DNA of 26,963 nt from Rhizophagus sp. LPA8_4_AMF (GCA_021464525.1 JADRCO010000752.1:1-26963), one strand, 5' to 3'. Shown: positions 1 to 11,320, numbered from the stretch's first letter. Notes: generated from the letters alone by a model not told the origin. Numbers and translations: made by a program.

Positions 1-11
1 AAAAAAAAAAA

Positions 12-42
<31 letters not shown>

Positions 43-771
43 TTTTTTTTTTATTTTATTTTATTTTTGTTTTAAACTTTAACTATTTATCTCACTTATT
101 TATCTATTTATCTCACAAGAATTTTTTTTTTTAAAAGAACAAAAAAGCAGGTAAACAAGGAAAAAAAAGAAAGGGCGCGATAAAAAAAAAAAATAAAAAA
201 AATAAAAAATTAATTTATAGTGTTGTATATTACCTATTTATGGGTTATTGTTTATATCTACATTCAGTAATTAGAGTAACGGTTGTGTTGCCATGAAATC
301 GAAGTTTATTTCACACGTGTAATGCATGTAATGCAGACATTACATAACTTGCATAATTTATACAATTTTAATATACTGTAATTAAATTATATGGGATATT
401 TATATTTTATTTATAAAAAAAAAATTCCAGGGTTTTATTTCATAATTTATGGCTTGTGAAAATTTTTTTTTTTGATCTTCCACGCCCAATAAAAAAAAAG
501 ATGATGTTTAGATAGAAACGTTACAAGTTTTTGTTACTCCAAATGGAAATATTTCATCTCATCATTAAAGGAGTTTGATAAGTTTGATGAGAAAAAAAAA
601 AAAAAAAAAATTTTTTTTTTTTTTTTTTTTAAGGATAATAATAAATGTGGATAAAATCGCGGGTGGTTACTAAAGCGTTACAAAGAAGGTTGATATAAGC
701 AAATCATGACTTCATTGAAATCATTGAATCTTTTAAAACACCGCGGAAGGCGCGGATGATAATAATATTAC

Positions 772-808
<37 letters not shown>

Positions 809-3771
809 GGGAGAAAAGATTTTTTTTTTAATAATAATTATTATTAATATTAAATAATAAACAGGTTGCGCAAATTGAAATCTGTTGCGTATGTTGCGTA
901 GCACTTGAAACGCGATTATAAATTTATTACCATTGTAAGTTAGTTAACCCTTACATTTTATAAATTACAATAATTCTTAATAAATTATTCTAGAATGAAT
1001 GCGTGTGAATGTACAGTTCATGTATTAAATTAATTGTTATACAAAAAATGTAGATTGGCGCATTTTCCGTCTTATCTTGTTAAAAAAAAAAATTATTTTT
1101 TTAAAAACGACCACAAAAAATGAAAGATTTCCCTTGCAGTTGTTGGGACTTTATGGTTTAGGAAATTTGTCGTATTAGTGCATTTTTCTTGCATTCAATC
1201 CAATTATAGTTTGATGCTTATTAAGAAAGTTTAACAAAACAAATTCGAATCCTTTTTTAAAATGCATATTTTTTAATGCAGTCTACATATACTTACTTGA
1301 ACATATGTACGAAACTTAATCATATGGTAAAAAATAATGATCAGTAAAGTAAGGTAATAATAATAATAATAATGTAATAATAATGTAGTAATAATAATAA
1401 TATCATTATTATCAAAGAATTTTTTTTCAATAATCATAATAATAATAACATGCAAAAAAAATTCTTTGCATATTTGTTGTCTTTTAAATTACATAACAAA
1501 TAGTAACACCAAAAAAAATAAAAAAAATTATTTTTTTTATCATGCGGCATTATTTTAATTCGTTATCTTAAATAAAAATAATGTAAATTATTGCATAAAA
1601 AAGTACATATTAAAATTTTTTTTTTTTTCAAGCACGCCAAATAATGTGACAACATATTTTTTTTTCATACCAATTAATCTTTTAAAACTGCCGTAATGAG
1701 AACACAATGGATAATTACCACGATTGCAGAAATTTTACAGTTAGTGCAATTTATTGCAATTAAAATGCAATTTATAATATAGTTAGTAAAAAAGCCTCAT
1801 AAAGATGAAAAAAGAAAGGATTAGAAAGAACGAATTATTCATTTTTAAAGTTCTTCACGTGAGTCCTTTTTGCGACCAAAGAGAGACCGACAAATGAAAA
1901 TCAAACAACTAATACCTTTATTAAGATAAACCTTTCAGAATTCCAAATTTAGATAAATCCAATATTATACTAAACAAATTAGTTGCTTTTTTATTTATTC
2001 TTAGTATTTGTTACACTAAAATTTTTAACAAAAAAAAAATGCTCATCAATGAAGTTCAAAACTTTTTTAGCTTAAATCATTAAAATGAATAAAAATGAAT
2101 CACATATGACCATATTGCATATATGCATGCAAGAAATGTTTCCACTCATAATTCATCTTTATTAAAAGATTTTACTGCGTAAAAATTTTCCTAATCCATG
2201 TGAGTTTTGGCTCGGGGATTTTGAGGCAATTACCTTTTTCGGGTTTTTCTAGGGGACGTTTGAAGAATTTAAGGTTTTAATTTCTTACTTTACTAATAAA
2301 ATTTGAAATTTTTGCATTTCTTATCTTTCAATTTATTCCATAATGAGTTCATTACCTTTTTTTTTTTTCAAAGGAATTATATTAAACTTTATATAATATT
2401 ATTATTTATTTATTTATATAATGAAAATAATGAAAATTCTTTAAATGTTCAAACTTTGAAAGATAAAAAAAAATTACGTAATTTTTTGTTTAATGAATAA
2501 TAATAATAATTATATTTATTTATTTACCAAAAAAACGATCAAAACATTTAACGTTTTTTGTATAACATATAAAAAATTTTTTTTTTTTTTTTTAGAATTA
2601 TAAAACTTTATAAGTTAAACTCCTTCTTAGAGTAGAATTTCATAGTTATTTGAATCGGAATTTACCGGTCAATTCTGAGGCTTCTTTATTTGGGAGAGGC
2701 TTAAAAAAAAAAAAAAAAAATTTATAATTCCTTTAAAAGATTCCGTAAAAAAAAAAAAAAAAAAAAAAATTTGCAATTTTCTTGCATAGCCCCAAATCAA
2801 ATTAGTTTTTATTTTAAACTATTTATCTGGATATGATTAACGATCACAGCGATTACAGCGAACTAATTTGATAATATTAGTAATTCATACAAGGCTAAAA
2901 AAACCTTTTTATTTTATCTGTACGTTAACGCCCTGCATTATTATATTGACCCCCAAAGAATTCCCAATTTGATTTCTCCCACCCCCCTTTTTTTATTATT
3001 ATTATTATTTTGGAATCTCGGATTTCAAATTCCTTTGAAAGATAACACTAGATACTTCTAATCCTTATGTAATCACCTGATAAAGAAAATCTTATCATCC
3101 GCAGTAAATTAACATTATTAAAAATATATGTAAGAAAAGAAATTGAGCATTTTTTGTTCAATTTTCTCACGAAAAATATAAAAATGTTCATTAATTAAAT
3201 TTTTTTTTTTTTTTTTTAATAATTGATAAGGATAAAAATAAGGTTATTTGATACCATTTTGCCATTTGGCTTAATACAGGTTTATTTCTTCCCTTTCTTG
3301 ACCATTTTTTTTTTTTTGTAAAACAACTTTTTTATAATTTTTCTCAATCCGAAAAAATGGTTTGACCAATTAAAGTCTTAGTATTTTTTTAGTGTTAAGT
3401 AAATAAAGTAAATACCTCGTGTCATGTAAAGTTTTAAACTTTAATTTTATTTTATTTACAGTATTTTTATTGGATAATAAATGAACTAATATTAATTTGT
3501 ATTGAAAATATATATATATTTTTTTTGACCAGAATTAACATTTTGATTAATTCATCACGTGATAATCAATATCGAAAAAAAAAATTTATTATTAGTCTGA
3601 AAAAAATTTTTATAGTTTTTAAAGTGTTTTTTTTCTAAAAAAAAAAATGTCTATAAAAAAAAATCTAAAAAAAATATTTTTTTTTTTTTACTTTCTTATC
3701 CAAAGAAAATTAAATAATTATTTTACAATAGAATAATACAAAAATTAACAAAATTAAAAGGGTTAAAGATA
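1..3771. other. Low-complexity AT-rich intergenic stretch
   Basis: I see no supportable gene here. The stretch is dominated by A and T homopolymers, including a run of about 20 A followed directly by about 20 T near 590-631 that could fold on itself, a TA microsatellite at about 772-794, and TAA/AAT triplet runs at about 1354-1402. The short open frames present consist almost entirely of Ile, Tyr, Phe, Lys and Asn from these tracts and show no domain. No tRNA or rRNA signature was recognised. Confidence 0.6.
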
Positions 3772-5481
3772 TCATGTTAGATTATCGGATAAAACTGTGG
3801 TATTTGTTTCATTCCCCCCTTCTTCCATTTTCTTATCAAATAAACTTTTATCCTCAACAGTGTCATTTGTTTCACTCCCCCCTTCCTCTGTTTTAACTTC
3901 TGATAAAACAGTGTTACTCGTTTCATTTCCCCCTTCTTCTATTTTAACTTCAGATAAACCGGTATTAATCGGTTCTCTTTTCCCTTCTTCTATTTTAACT
4001 TCGGATAAACCGGTATTAATCGGTTCACTTTTCTCTTCTTCTATTTTAACTTCGGATAAACCAGTATTAATCGGTTCACTTTTCTCTTCTTCTATTTTAC
4101 CTTCGGATAAACCAGTATTAATCGCTTCACTTTTCCCTTCTTCTACTTTATCAGCTTCCGAATCATCAACAGTTACTTCAGGTATTACTTCAGATATTAT
4201 ACTTAATTCTCTAGGATGAGATTCATCATCATCTATCCTAGGACTAGTAGACCTTACAAGAGTACGCCCTGATGGCGGTGTGGAATTAGTACCATTACCA
4301 TTATCATTACCATTGCCACTATCATTGCCATTACCACCATCACCACTATTACCGTTACCATTACCATTACCATTTCCCTCAATGGTAACACCTTCCCTAA
4401 CTTCATCTAAAGTAATATCAAGTACCGTACTATTATTGCTTTCATTTTCTTCATAAGGAGGGGGTAATTCTCCTGGAGGAAAAAAGAATTGTGCTATAGA
4501 ATTAACAATCCCAGTATTATAAGTAGAAGGAGGACGCTCTTCATCTACAACGGTATAAGGGGGTAAAGTTCTAATACTGTTTGATCTATTTAAAGAACCA
4601 CCACGATTATTCAATAAAGAAGTACCCCTTCTTAATCTACCACCTGCAGTACTTATGGTAACGATTTCTCCAGTTTCTGGATCAATTTCCCTACGTAAGT
4701 AATGTGTATCATCATCATCATTATCATGTTTTTTAAACATTTTACGAGCGTATCCATATATTGCCATTGAAGCAAATAATATTACTAAAATTATAATTAT
4801 AATAACCATCGATCCTGAAGAATTTTTCGAATCATTATCATTATTATTATTACCACCTTCAATATTAACTTCATCTCCCAGTATTACATTAAAACTTCTA
4901 CCACCTTTTAATTGATCATAAGCTACAAATCCATCACTTATACAAGTCGTATTTGCAACTGTGATATTGCCATCAGCAGGTTGGTTTATTGTCGTTAACC
5001 CACATAATTGAGACAAACATTGATTTGATGAAACACAATTTTGTCTTGATGGATTGATCTTTTTCCTACATCTATTATTATCACAATATAATTGTTGTAA
5101 AGATATATCATTCTGTGATATTATTATATTACTACAACTACCAATATAATCCAATGGTTTAACAAAACTACCCGAAGGAATTAGATTAGTATTATTACTA
5201 TTCCAATGTTGATAAAAAAATGTCAATAACCAACTTTTATTTTCATCTGACCATAAATTATAGTCAAACATTTCACAAAAATCTCTTTGTTTTCTACCAA
5301 TATTATTTCCAATATATTCTATCGGGGGAAACACTGTAGAATTTAACTTCCAACTATAAGTTGTAATATTACTACTAATATTACCACATATTGGACCTTC
5401 TGGTGCTGCAAAACATACTTGAGAACCATAACAATAATTTCTCACTCCACAATCAATAGATAGTGAATTATTTACAGACAT
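3772..5481 (-). CDS. Single-pass membrane protein with Cys-rich ectodomain and acidic repeat tail
   Basis: Uninterrupted 569-residue frame starting at an ATG ending at 5481; I do not recognise a named family. Residues 1-224 hold 12 cysteines (11, 17, 23, 32, 69, 116, 133, 138, 149, 155, 160, 180) and many N-x-S/T sequons (e.g. 34, 38, 47, 81, 172, 177), as in an extracellular disulfide-bonded domain. A hydrophobic helix at about 225-244 is followed by ARKMFKK, which fits a cytoplasmic C-terminal side (type I topology). The tail carries LPPY (306-309) and PPPY (340-343), the latter a WW-domain ligand type used by Rsp5/Nedd4 ubiquitin ligases, then a Gly-Asn tract (369-398) and acidic 17-residue repeats (about 444-560). 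No signal peptide precedes the Cys-rich region, so an upstream exon may be missing. A plausible role is a wall or surface sensor-like protein, by architecture only. Confidence 0.8.
   Translation of the reverse strand: MSVNNSLSIDCGVRNYCYGSQVCFAAPEGPICGNISSNITTYSWKLNSTVFPPIEYIGNNIGRKQRDFCEMFDYNLWSDENKSWLLTFFYQHWNSNNTNLIPSGSFVKPLDYIGSCSNIIISQNDISLQQLYCDNNRCRKKINPSRQNCVSSNQCLSQLCGLTTINQPADGNITVANTTCISDGFVAYDQLKGGRSFNVILGDEVNIEGGNNNNDNDSKNSSGSMVIIIIILVILFASMAIYGYARKMFKKHDNDDDDTHYLRREIDPETGEIVTISTAGGRLRRGTSLLNNRGGSLNRSNSIRTLPPYTVVDEERPPSTYNTGIVNSIAQFFFPPGELPPPYEENESNNSTVLDITLDEVREGVTIEGNGNGNGNGNSGDGGNGNDSGNGNDNGNGTNSTPPSGRTLVRSTSPRIDDDESHPRELSIISEVIPEVTVDDSEADKVEEGKSEAINTGLSEGKIEEEKSEPINTGLSEVKIEEEKSEPINTGLSEVKIEEGKREPINTGLSEVKIEEGGNETSNTVLSEVKTEEGGSETNDTVEDKSLFDKKMEEGGNETNTTVLSDNLT
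3970..4123 (-). repeat. 51-bp coding minisatellite (17-residue acidic repeat)
   Basis: Three near-identical 51-bp units begin at 3970, 4021 and 4072, with a fourth starting at 4123 and more diverged copies either side, out to about 3780 and 4150. The unit is a multiple of three and encodes a motif of the form K-I-E-E-E-K-S-E-P-I-N-T-G-L-S-E-V, so copy-number change keeps the frame. Central units are the most alike and edge units the most degraded, the usual pattern of a minisatellite that expands and contracts by slippage or unequal exchange. Confidence 0.9.
4291..4377 (-). repeat. Gly-Asn hexanucleotide tract inside the membrane-protein gene
   Basis: On the plus strand the sequence is an imperfect run of accatt units. 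On the coding strand this gives alternating Gly-Asn with some Asp and Ser (residues about 369-398). It is low-complexity, probably disordered linker between the PPPY region and the acidic repeats, and likely to vary in length. Confidence 0.8.
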
Positions 5482-5660
5482 AATGCTTTTAAAGATATAT
5501 ATGGGTACGGTGTTTGTTATTTTTAAAAATATATATACACATATATATGGTGTTTACGTATATATTTTATATCGTTTTACACAAAAAAAAAAAAAAAATC
5601 GCAAAAAAAAAGAGAGAAAAAAGAATATTGATTTTTTTTTTTGCAAAAGAGAGAAACGTT
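5482..5660 (-). promoter_or_regulatory. Putative 5' region of the membrane-protein gene
   Basis: Read on the minus strand, the bases upstream of the ATG contain T-rich and CT-rich tracts (about 5580-5645) and TATA-like alternating TA stretches (about 5530-5575). Pyrimidine tracts just upstream of the start are common in fungal promoters. No defined factor site was recognised. A frame upstream of the ATG is open back to a TAA but has no earlier ATG. Confidence 0.3.
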
Positions 5661-7648
5661 AAAACGTTTCTATTATTACCCGTATAAATATCCATTAGTA
5701 GATCATTTATTCCTTTTATAGATTTGACATTCACGTATATATAGATTCGACTTTTTGATATACTATTTTATTAAATTACTATACTTTATCAGGTAATAAT
5801 ATAAAAGAATCAATTTTATCAATTTTCCAATTTTAAATTATTAGTTTGGCACTAAATTATTATTTGTAAAACGCGATTTCTTATAATATCGTTTTACCAA
5901 ATAGTACAAAGATCTTCCTTGCAGTCATCAAATTTCCTTGGCAATTAACGTTACAATGAAAATTTATGTTTTTACGATTCCGATTTACTTTTTTTTTAAT
6001 TTCAAATATTCTTTTCGAAAAGAATTTTAATAAAAAAAAATTTTTTTACAAATTTGTTTCAATAATTAAAATTAATATTCAACTTAGCCTAATTCCCAAA
6101 TTCAATTATATCCTCATTTTTTTTTTTACTTTACCTCGCCGCCACATCAACCGATAGATCGCTAAGCCCCCTTAATTAATTTTCTAGTATATATTTTAAT
6201 TCTATTCTTGTTTTAATTCGTGAAAAAGAAAATTATATATATGATTTCACTTTCTATGTATCAATCGTCACATGATGGCTTATTTAGTCAATAATTTTGA
6301 TAAACAAATCAATTTTTTTTAGGCTGAATTTGAAACAAATGTTATTTATCCGTTATTTATTTTTTGGAAATTTAAGAAAAATTGCGTTTCATATGTACAG
6401 TAGTAGTAACAGTATTATGCATAGTACATTAGAAATTATAATTTAGTAATTTTTAATATTATATAATTTTATTATAATTTTAAATTAATTATATTTATTA
6501 TAAGTTAAAATACAAAACCGTTTCAAAAAAATCAGAAAATCAATTTTTTTTGTGTAAAAAAAAAAAAAAAGCTGACAATACGAAAAAACATTGATAGAAA
6601 TAATATTTGTAAAAAAAAAACACAGATAGGATTAATTTTTTGATAATAGAAAAATATTTTGCCAAGATATTTTTTATTTTTTTTTCGATCGGAGTTATCA
6701 TATTTACAGATATTTTTATATATAAGGAAATCACATACTAAAATCTTTTCGGACAAAAATATATACAAAATATAAATTTAAATATAAATAAATAATAATA
6801 TGAAAATAATTATAGTAGTACATATATGTTATATTCATTAATATTACGTAATACAAACATAATATATCATAGAATATTCCTCATGTCACCCAAATGTTTC
6901 ATGCAAAATGAAATTTACTTATTTAACTTTTTTTTTCTAAACCTTTTTTTTTTAATAATAAAAATAATGTTACTTAAAAAAGATTTCATCTTTCTTATTG
7001 GTTCTTTATTTAAAATTGAATGAGGATTTTAATAAAATAATTTTCTTTTCTTAATCCGTTTATAGTTAAGATGTGATTTATTATTATATCTCCAAAAATG
7101 GATTCCCATAGAATTTCCATGGATTTTATTATTATTTTTTACTGCTTTTGGATAATAAAATAAATGTCTCGTTAAAAAAAGTTCATCTGTTCGGTAACAA
7201 TTATAAAAAAAAAAGTAATTTTTTGGGCTTTTTTTTTGTTTAATTGTTCAACACTGGTTCAACCGACGAATGCAATCATACATACATACATATGCCAAAT
7301 TGCCAACTTGCTTGCGTTACTATTAATAGATAAGTTAATAAGTTTTATAGTCTTAAAGCCTCGGCTGTGAGACTGATTTGTTTGAACTTAAATTACGAAA
7401 TAGTCCAACATAATACTCTTGAGTAGTAAGATCGTAAGGGTCAAAGAATATTTATTAATACATGTGCTTGATGTATTGTTTATAGCTGATCTCTTGCCGG
7501 GTTATCGGGTTATCGGCCGGGTTATCAGAATTGTCGTTTATCATAATTAATTGATAAACTGTCAAATATTTCCGCTTATAGTATAATGGAAAATTCCATC
7601 AAGAATTCTAAAATGTACTCCTTTTATTAATACAGTTTTTTTGAATAT
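5661..7648. other. Intergenic AT-rich stretch
   Basis: No gene can be supported. The short frames at about 5966-6157, 6532-6768 and 6826-7023 are Phe/Lys/Ile/Asn-rich products of T and A runs. A short palindrome around gaaacgttaaaacgtttc lies near 5652-5670. A small direct repeat based on gggttatcggg lies near 7497-7527. Confidence 0.5.
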
Positions 7649-8034
7649 TAATTCGCGGATTGACGGATAAACGGATAAACGGATAAGCACATTTCGGTAA
7701 GTATACCCGGATTTTAATCAATAAAGGCAAGGATTTTTTTTTTTTTTTTTAGAGATATTCTTATACTATATCCTAATATATTATATAGTAAATTTAAAAA
7801 TCCTTTTCAAATATAGAAAAAGAGAGAAATTCGATTTGGATTGAAAATCCATCTAACGGATAAAGAATTCAATCTGAATAATTCGAATTAAATTTCTTTT
7901 TTTAAAAAAAATTCCCTAAATTTATTTTATAGTGTTATTAGATATAGTAACCTTAGTGTATTTCACTTTTCTTTATTGATTAAATCCATGTATAATTAAC
8001 AAATGTGCTTGCTTATCCGTCAATTCGCGGATTA
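7649..8034. mobile_element. Foldback/MITE-like element with very long inverted arms
   Basis: The left end (from 7651, attcgcggattgacggataa) matches the reverse complement of the right end (atccgcgaattgacggataa). The match continues inward: gcacattt, then blocks resembling ggattttaatcaataaag and tactatatcctaat, then aaattta, so most of the 386 bp is one imperfect palindrome centred near 7843. The left arm carries an extra tandem of acggataa (7663-7686). Both ends are flanked by TA (7649-7650 and 8033-8034), which would fit a TA target duplication as in Tc1/mariner-derived MITEs. No coding capacity is seen. Confidence 0.7.
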
Positions 8035-8080
8035 GAACACCGAATATGAAATTTTTTTTTTTTAAAAAAAAAAATATGGG

Positions 8081-8547
8081 CCAATTCCCGACGATCATAC
8101 CGTTATAACACAAGCCCGACGCTCACTGATCGAATAATCAAAATCTTGACCCCGAAACTAATCTTTTTTTTTTTAGACGTAATAATTTGTTATACTTTGT
8201 ATTGAATAACATTTCTATTAATATGTAATAATTTTAAAATATTTCGCAAGAATTATACGTCACAAAATAAATATTCTTATATACAGTAATATGACTTCGC
8301 AAAAAATTAATAAAATTATATTTTTATTAATACTATCGCCAAGACTTAATATTAATGTGATTAAAAAAAATAAATTTCAGTTTTTTGCTTTATATTTAAT
8401 AAAAATGGAATGTTTTACATATAAAGATATAATTTTTTTTTTTATTCATTGAAGATATTAAGTGTCGGGATATTTGATTGTCTTATAATTTTCAGGGTTG
8501 TGAGTGTCGGGTTTGTGTTATAAAAAATGAGTTTCCTGATCGTAGTA
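8081..8547. mobile_element. Second foldback element with inverted arms
   Basis: A 24-bp block at 8103-8126 (around acacaagcccgacgctcac) is the reverse complement of 8500-8523 at 22 of 24 positions. Flanking blocks also pair: acgatca at 8091-8097 with tgatcgt at 8538-8544, and an aatcaaa-type block further in. Arms are about 60-80 bp with gaps, and the interior is AT-rich without genes. A similar right arm, shortened, recurs at 21162-21216. Exact ends and target duplication are not clear. Confidence 0.55.
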
Positions 8548-8556
8548 TCACCAACA

Positions 8557-9039
8557 TATTGTTTTATGTATGATAAATATGTATGATAAATTGACATTCA
8601 CATCACATCTGCACATCTGGCAACATTCCATTTTTTTTTTTTACTACTAAGTTGGCATCCTTATAAATATATAATGCGAGAAAAAGTCAAGATTTTGATT
8701 ATGAATTTGTTTATACAATTCCTCTTTAAATATTAAAAAAAATTAATATTCTATAAAATGTTCATCGATATCAACCCGCAGCTTGATAGCACATGATCGA
8801 CTGCGTATTAAGTGTTCACAGAAAACAGTTGGATATTCATTTGTGCGACCCGCTAAGGTCATTATATATATACCCCACATGCAAAGTTTCTCATATATTT
8901 ATGGATAACCCAAACTTTAGAATTTAACGAGTTGTCAAAACATTTTCAAAACTGTAAAAGTATTAAAACATTATGCAATACTTAATTAAAGATGAAACTA
9001 TATTTAATCTTATTTGTTACATCAGATATAAAATTGTAT
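8557..9039. other. Intergenic stretch, nothing recognised
   Basis: AT-rich sequence with no open frame of note. A short direct repeat of tatgtatgataaat occurs near 8567-8592. No RNA gene or element end was recognised. Confidence 0.4.
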
Positions 9040-10930
9040 TAAAAAACTGGCAAAAACTGTGGCTTAATTAGATTATTACAAAAGGCTTTAGGTTTATTAC
9101 AATCTGTACAAGGAACGAAAAAAGAGGCAAACAAAGATGTTATCTTGTCAAATTGGCAAAATCTACAATAAAACATCAAAGAAACTATGTTATCTTGTTG
9201 AATTGGCAAAATCTACAATAAAACATCAAAGAAACTATTAAACAAGATGATATCTTGTCAAATTGGCAAATTATACAATAAACATCAAAGAAAGTATTAA
9301 ACAAGACGATATCTTGTCGAATTGGCAAAATCTAAACATCAAAGAATTGTCACAGATGTTTAAATGTTGTGAAAGATAGAAACTTTAAGCGGTTTGGAAG
9401 AATTGTTTATTGCTAAATATGCAGATGACCATCAAGCAGCAGCTTTAGAGTGGAGAAAATGTAAAAACAATGAAGCTAGATAATGACATGTAATTGATTT
9501 ATGAGCACTTGAGATCATTACACTTCCATTATAATCCTTCAATCATTATAATCCTTTATATTAGCATAGTCCCGGCACTCCCAATCATTCCAAAAAAGTT
9601 AAAGAATTCCCTGACGTAGTGCATGTTACCTTCGAGGAAATCAAATGTCAACTTTTCCCAAATTTATAATAATTTACTGTATATCCTTATTGTTATGTAT
9701 TAGTGCTTTACATAAATAAAGGGACAGTTACTTATTGGCATCAGAAAGGTACTCAAGTCAATCAACAAGTTAATTTATGATACAATATATACCGTTACAA
9801 GTTTCATGAAACTTACTAATGAATTCAATATTTTACATAAAGATGTGACAGATTTATGCCGAGTTGCTAGAAGAATTCATAACCGATAAGTATGGAGACA
9901 ATTACTTCAAATGCACCTTAAAGCAACTGATCAACAAAAATTAAAAAAAATGGTAAAATAGTCTCCAAACTTGGTCTCTTCGTTATAACAAAATTGGAGT
10001 ATGCATTAATGATGCTATTCAAAAAGTTAAACCACCCGGAATCATACCATTTGATTTCTGGTGATAGTAATTATTATATCTACATATCTACTGGTGTTTC
10101 CTTACAGCTAAATAATTGGAAGGATGAAATTCTGAATAACTAAATGGATAGGAACAACATTAATAATCTTAAAGACCAAGAAGTTGATGGTAATGCTATT
10201 ATCACAATGACTTTATAGAGGTTATAGTGCCTCTTGAACTAGCTAAAAAAATCTTGAAGTCGGTTAAAGAAACTAGCAGAGGTAAGTAATAAAATCCAAT
10301 GCAAATGTATAACTTTTTATTTGGTCGATTAACTCATGTTTATGTTAATAATATGCCAATTTAGATACAATTTGCATTAGAATTGAAGTGGGAAAATTTA
10401 TAACTAAATTGGAAAATGATCGTGAACTATCAGCAAGTTTCAGTTATAAATAGCAAAAACTTATGGTTCCCACTAAATTTCCAAATTTATATTCGCTCAT
10501 TACCCAGTACCCACTGAAGATAATGATTACATAATTTATTTTAATAGTCTTTACAAAGCAAGTATTTTATATCCGTTTTTAAGAGTGTAATTTGATATTG
10601 GTAATATATTAACTTTTGTTTATCATATAATTTTATAGGCACCTTTGATGAAGTTTTTGACATGAAAAATTTCAAGTAAGAATTTATTCTATGATTATTG
10701 CTGTGATAAAGTCTTAATTATATATTCTCCTTAATTTAATTAACTCGAATTTCATCTTGATCCAGATTATCTTCCTGCTATTGAAATTTTTGTTACAACG
10801 TTGATAAGTGCGCAGAACGATGTTTAGAAAAATTATTACCGAGATAGTTATCACCTGAACTTAAACAAAAATATATAATGGAAAGAAAGTACTTATTAAA
10901 TCATTAAGACAAACGTTCTGGATAAGGCGA
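9040..10930 (+). pseudogene. Decayed gene relic of unknown family with tandem peptide repeats
   Basis: No long frame survives, but several short plus-strand stretches read like protein with single-base damage. Around 9085-9360 a motif like I-L-S-N-W-Q-N-L-Q is repeated, with CAA to TAA changes and small deletions. Around 9390-9482 a stretch reads SGLEELFIAKYADDHQAAAL. Around 9790-9950 and 10,790-10,900 there are further protein-like pieces broken by stops. I do not recognise the family. Composition is richer in G and C than the neighbouring homopolymer-rich DNA, as expected of old coding sequence. Confidence 0.35.
9136..9345 (+). repeat. Four-copy tandem repeat, 50-60 bp units
   Basis: The anchor tatcttgt recurs at 9141, 9191, 9251 and 9310, giving spacings of 50, 60 and 59 bp. 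Each unit continues with aattggcaaa and then acatcaaagaa. The 60-bp spacing is 20 codons, and the units read as a repeated peptide in one frame interrupted by stops and small deletions. This suggests the array was once coding. Confidence 0.75.
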
Positions 10931-10984
10931 TTTGCAAATAAGGTATCAGGTATGCTATTTTTAGTTGTGGTCATGGAGAATATA

Positions 10985-11318
10985 GATAATGAGTATGATA
11001 TGACCCTGTAAAAAAAAGTCGATCCGTTTTTTATATTCCATCTTTTTTCCGTAAAAGGCTTATATTTCCAGAATTAATAACCTTATATCACGTAATTTAT
11101 CCAATTAATTACCTTTTCCGTGAATGGAATCCGGGAAAGTCTCATTTTTACGGAGTTTTTATAGAAATAACGGATAAAATTTTTATAGGGTGATCTCTGT
11201 TGTATGTATGGTATGGTGCTAAAATTGGCAAGTATGGTACCTCATTCTCATTAAATATAGCTGATAATTGACCATACCATACATATTGCACAACGGAGGT
11301 CATATCATACTCATTATC
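10985..11318. mobile_element. Hairpin element (host) interrupted by a second element
   Basis: The outer 21 bp at 10985-11005 are the exact reverse complement of 11298-11318 (gataatgagtatgatatga at the left end). A second paired block, atgtatggtatggt at 11204-11217, is the exact reverse complement of 11271-11284. In the right arm the two blocks are about 13 bp apart; in the left arm they are separated by an extra 187 bp, the nested element at 11004-11190. Once that is set aside both arms align over about 45 bp with a few mismatches and one 5-bp indel. It is non-coding and MITE-like. Confidence 0.75.
11004..11190. mobile_element. Nested short inverted-repeat element with 3-bp target duplication
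   Basis: The ends are ccctgtaaaaa and tttttataggg, which are inverted with one mismatch. The element is bracketed by tga at 11001-11003 and tga at 11191-11193. The intact right arm of the host hairpin has a single tga at the matching point, so it acts as an internal empty site and supports a 3-bp target duplication. Inside, attccat...ccgtaaaagg near 11036-11057 pairs imperfectly with ccttttccgtgaatggaat near 11112-11130. The family is not recognised. Confidence 0.7.
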
Positions 11319-11320
11319 GT

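Noticed and set aside
3797..4219. 140-residue plus-strand open frame
   Set aside because: It lies antisense within the minisatellite part of the membrane-protein gene; its Ser/Leu/Pro repeats are just the reverse reading of the 51-bp units.
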